Positions 58,294-64,000 of a DNA stretch of 64,000 nt are shown piece after piece. Source of the DNA: VRUE01 sp963695835 (GTDB taxonomy: Bacteria; Actinomycetota; Thermoleophilia; Solirubrobacterales; 70-9); assembly GCA_963695835.1 (NCBI GenBank), contig CAVOHR010000001.1, positions 1,362,631-1,426,630 of the forward strand, in the 5' to 3' direction. Positions within the stretch are counted from its first letter, which is position 1. Every line of letters begins with the position of its first letter. Position numbers and translations under genes: made by a program. The notes under the pieces are model-generated. The model saw only the letters and a list, made by a program, of their open reading frames with translations, was not told where the DNA came from and searched no databases.

Positions 58294-59719
58294 TCGAGCC
58301 CTCCATTTGGAGCTCTATGAGGCGATTCAGCTCGACCGCGTACTCCATCGGCAGCTCCTTGGTGACCGGCTCGATGAAGCCGTTGACGATCATCTTCGAG
58401 GCCTCCTCCTCGTCGAGCCCGTGGCTCTGCAGGTAGAAGACCTGCTCGTCGCCGATCTTCGAGACGGTCGCCTCGTGGCCGACGTCGGCGTCGTTCTCGC
58501 CGATCCGGATCGTCGGGTAGGTGTCCGAGCGCGAGTCCTCGTCGAGCAGCAGCGCGTCGCAGACGACCTTGGAGCGCGACTCGGTGGCGCCGTCGGCGAC
58601 TTCGAGCAGGCCGCGGTAGGTCGCCCGCCCGCCGTCCTTGGAGATCGACTTGGAGAAGATCGAGGACGAGGTGCGCGGCGCGGCGTGGATGATCTTGCCG
58701 CCGGCGTCCTGGTGCTGCCCGTCGCCGGCGAAGGCGATCGAGAGGATCTCGCCGTGCGCTTCGGGCCCGAGCAGGTAGATCGACGGGTACTTCATCGTCA
58801 GTTTCGAGCCGAGGTTGCAGTCGACCCACTCCATCGTCGCCTTCTCCTCGGCGACGGCGCGCTTGGTGACCAGGTTGAAGACGTTCTGCGACCAGTTCTG
58901 CACCGTGGTGTAGCGGACCCGCGAGCTCGGTTTGCAGGCGATCTCGACCACTGCCGAGTGCAGCGAGTCGGACGAGTAGACCGGCGCCGTGCAGCCCTCG
59001 ATGTAATGGACGTCGGAGCCCTCCTCGGCGATGATCAGCGTCCGCTCGAACTGGCCCATGTTCTCGGTGTTGATCCGGAAGTAGGCCTGCAGCGGCATCT
59101 CCACCTTGACCCCGGCCGGCACGTAGACGAAGGAGCCGCCCGACCAGACGGCGGAGTTGAGCGCCGCCAGTTTGTTGTCGTTGGCCGGGATGATCGTGGC
59201 CCAGTACTCGCGGACGAGGTCCTCGTGCTCGCGCAGCGCGGTGTCCATGTCGGTGAAGATCACGCCCTGGGCCTCGAGCTTCTCGTTGACCTGGTGGTAG
59301 ACGACCTCGGACTCGTACTGGGCGCCCACGCCGGAGAGGAATTTGCGCTCCGCCTCGGGGATGCCGAGCCGGTCGAAGGTGTTTTTGATGTCGTCCGGGA
59401 CCTCGCTCCAGTCGCGGCTGTTCTTGTCGGAGGCGCGGACGAAGTAGTGGATGTCGTCGAAGTCGATCTGGCCGAGGTTGCCACCCCAGGTCGGGGTCGG
59501 GCGGGAGTAGAAGTGCTCGAGCGCCTTGAGGCGGAAGTCGCGCATCCACTGCGGCTCGTCCTTGTACTCGGAGATCGACTCGACCACCTCGCGCGAGAGG
59601 CCCTTCGGCGCCTTGTAGGCGTAGCCGCTCTCGGGATCGTGGAAGCCGAACTTCTCCTTGTAGTCGGCGTTGATCCCGGCAAGCTCTCTCTTCTCTGCAA
59701 CTGCCTCGGGCGTTGCCAT
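58286..59719 (-). CDS. sufB: Fe-S cluster assembly protein SufB
   Basis: 477 residues, standard length. 'DFDDIHYFVRASDKNSRDWS', 'QNVFNLVTKRAVAEEKATME', and the conserved Cys/Glu region 'VDCNLGSKLTMKYPSIYLLG', ending 'HEATVSKIGDEQVFYLQSHG'. Core scaffold subunit. One base separates it from the Rieske gene upstream, and it overlaps sufD, so all three are one transcript. Confidence 0.97.
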   Translation of the reverse strand: MATPEAVAEKRELAGINADYKEKFGFHDPESGYAYKAPKGLSREVVESISEYKDEPQWMRDFRLKALEHFYSRPTPTWGGNLGQIDFDDIHYFVRASDKNSRDWSEVPDDIKNTFDRLGIPEAERKFLSGVGAQYESEVVYHQVNEKLEAQGVIFTDMDTALREHEDLVREYWATIIPANDNKLAALNSAVWSGGSFVYVPAGVKVEMPLQAYFRINTENMGQFERTLIIAEEGSDVHYIEGCTAPVYSSDSLHSAVVEIACKPSSRVRYTTVQNWSQNVFNLVTKRAVAEEKATMEWVDCNLGSKLTMKYPSIYLLGPEAHGEILSIAFAGDGQHQDAGGKIIHAAPRTSSSIFSKSISKDGGRATYRGLLEVADGATESRSKVVCDALLLDEDSRSDTYPTIRIGENDADVGHEATVSKIGDEQVFYLQSHGLDEEEASKMIVNGFIEPVTKELPMEYAVELNRLIELQMEGSIG

Positions 59720-59720
59720 G

Positions 59721-60047
59721 TCAGACCTCCAGGACGATGGTGTCGTCCACGACGGCCGTCGCGAACGTCCGCACCGGAGCGTAGGCGGGGAGCGTCTTCG
59801 GCCTGCCGGTGGTCAGGTCGAAGAGGGAGCCGTGGCGGGGGCACTCGACGGTGCAGGTCGCGGCGTCGAACTCGCCCTCGGCGAGCGGCCCGTCGTCGTG
59901 CGAGCAGCGGTCCTCGATCGCGTACAGGGCCCCGTCGCAGTTGAAGACGCCGATCTTGACCCCGTCGTGCTCGACCAGGCGCATCGCTCCGGGCGGCAGC
60001 TCGGCAGCGGGGCAGACGGAGATCGAGGTGCTGGTGATGTCGCTCAA
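59721..60047 (-). CDS. Rieske [2Fe-2S] ferredoxin of the suf locus
   Basis: 108 residues from a TTG at 60047; in-frame sequence further upstream is a non-coding leader. Rieske ligands are in 'DRCSHDDGPL' (C-x-H) and 'CPRHGSLFDLTTG' (C-x2-H). Such small bacterial Rieske proteins supply electrons or partner with dioxygenases. In actinobacterial suf operons one often sits beside sufB/sufD, presumably feeding electrons to cluster assembly. First gene of the Rieske-sufB-sufD unit. Confidence 0.9.
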   Translation of the reverse strand: MSDITSTSISVCPAAELPPGAMRLVEHDGVKIGVFNCDGALYAIEDRCSHDDGPLAEGEFDAATCTVECPRHGSLFDLTTGRPKTLPAYAPVRTFATAVVDDTIVLEV

Positions 60048-60086
60048 GGGACTCGCTTTCTCCGCAACTCGTGCGGGTTGAGACTT

Positions 60087-60109
60087 AATCCTACTTCTAC
60101 GGTCGGATT
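60087..60109 (-). promoter_or_regulatory. Inverted repeat upstream of the Rieske-sufBD unit
   Basis: AATCC-(13)-GGATT, 40 bases upstream of the Rieske start, in an A/T-richer patch. The spacing fits a site for an Rrf2-type dimer such as the regulator encoded at 63620. Proposed from position only. Confidence 0.4.
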
Positions 60110-60210
60110 TTAGCGGCAAGGCCGGATCGGCCTCCGCGTAACAAGCGTTTGACCACCCCCTCGACTGGGATGAGAGGATCGAGGCGACCTTCGACGATAG
60201 GAGAGCGGCG

Positions 60211-61008
60211 ATGAGCCAGATGACCACCTACGCACCCGGGACCCCGTCATGGGTCGATCTCGGAACCCCCGACCTCGATGCTTCGGTTGGCTTCTACGGC
60301 GGCCTGTTCGGCTGGGACGTGCCCGAGTCCGAAAACGTCGAGCAGACTGGCGGCTACCGCCGGGCGACGAAGAACGGGGCAGACGTCGCCGGGATGATGC
60401 CGCTGATGCAGGAGGGCCAGCCACCCGCCTGGTCAACCTACGTCTCGGTCGAGGACGCCGACGCGACCGCCGCCGCGGTGAAGGGGGCGGGCGGCAGCGT
60501 GATCGCCGAGCCGATGGATGTGATGGACCTCGGCAGGATGGCGATCTTCGCCGATCCGACCGGCGCCGTGTTCGGGGTCTGGCAGCCGGGCACCTTCCCG
60601 GGCGCGGGCATCGTCAACGAGCCAGGGGCGATCTCCTGGAACGAGCTCAACACCCGCGACGCCGGGGCGGCCAAGGCCTTCTACGGCGCGGTCTTCGGCT
60701 GGGGCTTCGAAGACGTCGAGGCCGGCGAGATGGGCACGTACACGACGATCATGGTGGGCGAGAGGCCGGTCGGCGGCATGCTCGACATGAACAGCCGCGA
60801 AATCCCCGCGGAGGTGCCCTCGCACTGGCAGGTCTACTTCGCGGTCGAGGACACCGACGCGACGATCGAGCAGGCGAAGGAGAAGGGCGGCAACGTCATG
60901 TTCGGCCCGATCGACATACCGGCAGGCCGCTTCGCGATCCTCACCGACCCCTTCGGCGCCAGCTTCGCCGCGATCGCACTCAGCGAGGAGGCTCTGGAGA
61001 ACGCGTAA
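60211..61008 (+). CDS. Two-domain VOC (glyoxalase-like) protein
   Basis: 265 residues, GGAG ribosome-binding site 9 bases before the ATG. Two homologous VOC modules: 'PSWVDLGTPDLDASVGFYGG' with 'LFGWDV', and 'ISWNELNTRDAGAAKAFYGA' with 'VFGWGF'. This pattern is common in the actinobacterial 'hydroxylase' or glyoxalase-like stress proteins. Metal ligands are incomplete compared with true glyoxalase I (first His missing in both modules). It is inverted between the two halves of the suf locus. Its stop codon overlaps repeat C by one base. Confidence 0.87.
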   Translation: MSQMTTYAPGTPSWVDLGTPDLDASVGFYGGLFGWDVPESENVEQTGGYRRATKNGADVAGMMPLMQEGQPPAWSTYVSVEDADATAAAVKGAGGSVIAEPMDVMDLGRMAIFADPTGAVFGVWQPGTFPGAGIVNEPGAISWNELNTRDAGAAKAFYGAVFGWGFEDVEAGEMGTYTTIMVGERPVGGMLDMNSREIPAEVPSHWQVYFAVEDTDATIEQAKEKGGNVMFGPIDIPAGRFAILTDPFGASFAAIALSEEALENA

Positions 61009-61121
61009 GGGCCGATCCCGGTAGGGGTGGAACGTCTTGTACTTTTTCCGCGGCGACGCCGACGGACAGCCGCAACCTGTCTTCGGAAAAGTTAAGTGGA
61101 ACCCCTACCGGGATCGGCCCT
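61008..61121. repeat. Structured intergenic element, copy C
   Basis: 114 bp with perfect 21-bp arms 61008-61028 and 61101-61121. Same orientation as copy A: 'GGAACGTCTTGTAC'-T5, 'CGGACAGCC', 'ACCTGTCTTC', A4-'GTTAAGTGGAAC'. The outer stem differs from A and B with compensating changes. The stop codons of the convergent VOC (TAA) and sufU (TAG) genes overlap its two ends. Confidence 0.87.
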
Positions 61122-61548
61122 AAAGGTCTGCGACCGCTTCTGAAGGGTCGCCGGCCTCGCCCTCGTCCTCCCATTCGGCCGGCTCGCCGAGGCTGGCGCT
61201 CTTGACCACCTTGAGGCCGAGCATCGCGCACTTCATCCGCGTCGCCGAGATCTCGATCCCGAGCAGGTCGAGGACGAGCTCCTTCGGCAGCCGCAGCAGC
61301 TCCTCGCGGCTCTTGCCGAGGAGCTCGTCGGTCAGCAGCGAGGTCGCGGCGGTCGAGATCGCGCAGCCCTGGCCCTCGAAGGCGACCTCGGCGACGCGGC
61401 CCTCGTCGTCGAGCCGGATCGTCACGTGCTGCTCGTCGCCGCAGAACGGGTTGGTGTCCTCGAACTCGAGGTCGGGGTGCTCGACGCGGCCGAAGTTGTG
61501 CGGCCGCTTGTAGTGCTCGAGGATCTGATCGCGGTAGAGCTCGTCCAT
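61120..61548 (-). CDS. sufU: SufU-type Fe-S cluster assembly / sulfur acceptor protein
   Basis: 142 residues from the ATG at 61548. The zinc-binding cysteines are in 'TNPFCGDEQ', 'GQGCAISTAA' and 'TRMKCAMLG', with the SufU insertion between the first two. SufU accepts sulfur from SufS and passes it to SufBCD. The ATG overlaps the SufS stop (TGATG). Because of a +1 error just upstream, the raw sequence instead reads through from SufS into SufU as an apparent fusion. Confidence 0.92.
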   Translation of the reverse strand: MDELYRDQILEHYKRPHNFGRVEHPDLEFEDTNPFCGDEQHVTIRLDDEGRVAEVAFEGQGCAISTAATSLLTDELLGKSREELLRLPKELVLDLLGIEISATRMKCAMLGLKVVKSASLGEPAEWEDEGEAGDPSEAVADL

Positions 61549-62809
61549 CAGAGACCGAACACCTTGCGGGCGTCGTGGCAGGCCTTCGACCAGGCGGTCG
61601 ATCTCCTCCTCGGTGGTGTAGACGCCGAAGCTGGCGCGGGCGGTGGCGGCGACGCCGAGCCGGTCCATCAGCGGCTGCGCGCAGTGGTGGCCGGCGCGGA
61701 CGGCGACGCCGTGGCGGTCGAGGATCTCGGAGACGTCGTGGGCGTGGACGCCCTCCAGCTCGAAGGAGACCGGGCCGACCCGCTCCGGGCTGGGCGGCGG
61801 GCCGAAGACGCGCAGCCCCGGCAGCTCGGCGAGGCGCTCGAGCGCGTAGGCGGCGATCGTCCGCTCGTGGGCGAGCACCGCGTCCATGCCGAGCCCGTCG
61901 AGCCAGCGCAGCGCCGAGGCCATCCCGATCGCCTGCGCGATCGCCGGCGTGCCGGCCTCGAAGCGTGCGGGCGGGTCGGCGTAGGTCGTCCGCTCCTTGG
62001 TCACCTTGCGGATCATCGAGCCGCCGCCGAGGAAGGGCGGCATCTCCCGCAGCAGGTCGAGCCGCGCCCAGAGCGCGCCGATACCGGTCGGCGCGTAGAG
62101 CTTGTGCCCGGTCAGGGCGTAGAAGTCGACCCCCAGCTCGCCGACGTCGAGCGGCAGCTTCGGCGCCGCCTGGGCGCCGTCGATCAGGACCAGCGCGCCG
62201 GCCTCGTGCGCGAGGCGGGCGATCTCGGCGACCGGGGTCTCCGTGCCGAGCACGTTGGAGACGTGGGTCACGGCGACGAGCTTCGGCCCGCGCTCCAGCA
62301 GCTCCGTGAAGGCCGCCATGTCGAGCAGGCCGTCGTCGCCGATCGGCGCCCAGTCGACCACCGCCCCGGTCCGCTCGGCGAGCTGCTGCCAGGGGACGAT
62401 GTTCGAGTGGTGCTCCATCTCGGTCAGCAGCGACCCGGTCGCCCGCGCCGAGGTTGGCGTCGCCCCAGGCGCGCGCGACCAGGTTGATCGCCTCGGTCGC
62501 GTTGCGGACGAAGACCACCTCGCGCCGGTCGGCGGCGCCGAGGTGGTCGGCGACCGTCGCCCGCGCTCCCTCGTAGGCCGCGGTCGCCTCGGCCGAGAGC
62601 GTGTGCGAGCCGCGGTGGACGTTGGCGTGGTGGCGGCGCTCGTAGCGGTCGACCGCCTGGATCGAGGCCAGCACCCGCTGCGCGCTGGCGCCGCTGTCGA
62701 GGTAGGCGAGCGGGCGCCCGTGGACCTCGCGCTCCAGCGCCGGGAAGGCGGCGCGGACCTTCTCGATCGGGAAGGCCGCCGCCGGAGTGCTGGTCGTCGC
62801 CGGCTCCAT
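61548..62809 (-). CDS. sufS: Cysteine desulfurase SufS, reading frame broken by two +1 insertions
   Basis: The span is 1262 bases, exactly two more than 420 codons. The frame runs from the ATG at 62809 to about 62431, where 'GAGDRV' should continue 'LLTEMEHHSNIV' but one extra base intervenes. It then runs on in a second frame with PLP Lys in 'TGHKLYAPTG' and active Cys in 'AGHHCAQPL'. A second extra base at about 61578 hides the natural end 'EGLHDARKVFGL' and the stop overlapping sufU. Removing both gives a normal 419-residue SufS. All motifs are intact, so sequencing or assembly error is more likely than a pseudogene. Confidence 0.85.
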
Positions 62810-62819
62810 CGTCGACAGG

Positions 62820-63591
62820 CTAGGCGGATGCGCCCGCCTCCACCTCCTCGCGGATCCAGCCGTAGCCCTTCTCCTCGAGCTGGGCGACCAGCTCCGGGCC
62901 GCCCTCCTTGACGATCCGCCCCTCGAACATGACGTGGACCGAGTCGGGCTTGACCAGGTGCAGGATGCGCTGGTAGTGGGTGATGATGAGGACGCCCATG
63001 TCGGGGCCGGAGAACCTGTTGACGCCGTCGGCGACGGTGCGCAGCGCGTCGATGTCGAGGCCGGAGTCGGTCTCGTCGAGGATCGCGATCTCGGGGCGCA
63101 GCAGCGCCAGCTGCAGCAGCTCCATCCGCTTCTTCTCGCCGCCCGAGAAGCCGTCGTTGAGGTAGCGGCTGGAGAAGTCTTTCGGGATGTTGGCCAGCTC
63201 CATCGCCTCCCGGGCGACCTTGGCGAACTCCTTGATCTTGATCTCGGCCTCACCGCGCGCTTCGCGTCTGGGCGTTGAGGATCATCCGCAGGTACTTGCT
63301 GACCGAGACGCCGGGGATCGCCACCGGGTACTGGAAGGCCATGAAGAGGCCGGCGCGGGAGCGCTCGTCGGGATCGGCCTCGGTGATGTCCTCGCCCTTG
63401 AAGACGATCGAGCCCTCGGTCACCTCGAGCGACGGGTGGCCCATGATCGCGTTGGCCAGGGTCGACTTGCCCGACCCGTTCGGGCCCATCAGCGCGTGCA
63501 CCCTGCCCTTCGAGACGTCGAGGTCGAGGCCGCGAAGGATCTCCTTGCCCTCGGCGCTCACGTGCAGGTTGCGAATCTCCAGCTCAGACAT
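62820..63591 (-). CDS. sufC: Fe-S assembly ATPase SufC, reading frame broken by one +1 insertion
   Basis: 772 bases, one more than 257 codons. The N-terminal part (63591 to about 63268) has Walker A 'MGPNGSGKSTLA' and ends 'RMILNAQ'. After one extra base near 63267 the normal SufC sequence 'REARGEAEIKIKEFAKV' continues in another frame, with signature 'GFSGGEKKRMELL' and Walker B 'EIAILDETDSGLD'. Without the base it would be an intact 256-residue ABC-type ATPase of the SufBC2D complex. Ten bases separate it from sufS. Confidence 0.87.
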
Positions 63592-63619
63592 CGGTCTCCA
63601 TTTCGTGTCGTTCGGTGGG

Positions 63620-64000
63620 TTAGGCGGTACTGCCGACCGGTTCGGCGGTCTCGACGCCCCCCTGCTTGCCGCCGCTGAACTCGACCAGCTCGGCCAGCGT
63701 CGTGCCGGCCAGCGCCTTGCTGACGCCGCCCTGGACGCGGGTCCAGAGCAGCTTCGTCGCGCAGGCGCGGTCGCCGTCGCTCTCGTGCGAGCAGAGCACC
63801 TTGCCCTCCGGGGTCTCGTGGAAGCACTCCATCGGCGCGATCTGGCCTTCCAGCGCCTCGACCACCGCGTCGAGGGTGATCTCGCCGGCCGGCTTGGCGA
63901 GGCGATAGCCGCCGCGGGCGCCGCGGGTCGAGCTGACCAGCCCCGCCTTGCGCAGGCGCGCGGCCAGGTGCTCGAGGTAGGAGAGCGGCAGCCGCTCCGC
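63620..64000 (-). CDS. Rrf2-family Fe-S-sensing regulator (5' end beyond window)
   Basis: The last 126 codons of a gene that starts beyond the window. The visible part includes the recognition end of the winged helix ('RLPLSYLEHLAARLRKAGLV', 'STRGARGGYRLAKP') and the three-cysteine Fe-S motif 'MECFHETPEGKVLCSHES' then 'DRACATKLLW'. IscR-like Rrf2 proteins repress or activate Fe-S assembly genes according to cluster status. It is 28 bases upstream of sufC on the same strand, so it heads the sufC-sufS-sufU unit and is the obvious candidate regulator of both suf units. Confidence 0.92.
   Translation of the reverse strand, partial: AERLPLSYLEHLAARLRKAGLVSSTRGARGGYRLAKPAGEITLDAVVEALEGQIAPMECFHETPEGKVLCSHESDGDRACATKLLWTRVQGGVSKALAGTTLAELVEFSGGKQGGVETAEPVGSTA

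Noticed and set aside
61120..62418. A natural SufS-SufU fusion protein
   Set aside because: The join skips the normal SufS C-terminus, which is intact in the next frame and ends in a TGA overlapping the sufU ATG. A single extra base explains the fusion.
60980..63253. A 757-codon minus-strand frame covering parts of sufC, sufS, sufU and the VOC end
   Set aside because: Only its stretch from 62809 to about 62431 is true SufS; the rest is off-frame reading of neighbouring genes.

Overview
This window is a high-GC bacterial chromosome segment with strong G/C third-position bias, frequent GTG and TTG starts, and a gene set typical of deep-branching Actinobacteria: paired acyl-CoA dehydrogenases, an LLM/F420-type oxidoreductase, a MarP-like periplasmic protease, WS/DGAT, CWB2-type cell-wall repeats and a SUF iron-sulfur system. 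My best guess is class Thermoleophilia (Solirubrobacterales or a relative). That placement rests on gene style and content, not on a marker-gene tree. No phage, insertion sequence, integrase or CRISPR array is visible. No gene-free stretch exceeds about 200 bases.

Layout. 1-5 kb: a winged-helix protein cut by the window edge, a GNAT-like protein, tRNA-Thr(UGU), a SHOCT membrane protein, and a ring-cleaving dioxygenase with a maleylacetate-reductase-like enzyme. 5-12 kb: a PlsC-GpsA fusion, an ECF sigma factor, a DUF4383 protein, a zinc-finger rhomboid, a cobalamin-binding protein and a CorC/HlyC protein. 12-21 kb: fatty-acid/acyl-CoA catabolism (hydroxyacyl-CoA dehydrogenase, thiolase, three acyl-CoA dehydrogenases, LLM oxidoreductase) with two matching TetR-like operators. 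21-29 kb: an M23 hydrolase, then lysA-hom-thrC-thrB with a DUF4258-DUF2283 two-gene module inserted before thrB and a second copy of the module 2.6 kb later. 29-41 kb: gltB, FHA, SRPBCC, lipoprotein, penicillin-binding protein, MarP-like protease, HxlR regulator, xseAB. 41-48 kb: addA and addB. 48-57 kb: HAD, SufT-like, FxsA, WS/DGAT, ispH, a cysteine-less DipZ-like thioredoxin, a CADD/PqqC-like diiron protein, and a cupredoxin-like plus polytopic membrane protein unit. 57-64 kb: a SUF system split in two (Rieske-sufB-sufD and rrf2-sufC-sufS-sufU) by an inverted VOC gene.

Most notable. Three copies of a 114-121 bp element (8978-9095, 41268-41388, 61008-61121), and a diverged fourth (37921-38034), consist of a long outer stem whose sequence differs between copies but stays paired, around a conserved core with T- and A-tracts. 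Three copies sit exactly between the stop codons of convergent genes. This looks like an unnamed structured terminator, RNA or mobile palindrome family. Two further hairpin families (27475/54752 and 17997/48560) also occur twice each.

The sufS and sufC reading frames are broken by three single-base insertions within 1.7 kb. Because all three are +1 and every conserved motif is intact, local sequence error is more likely than gene decay.
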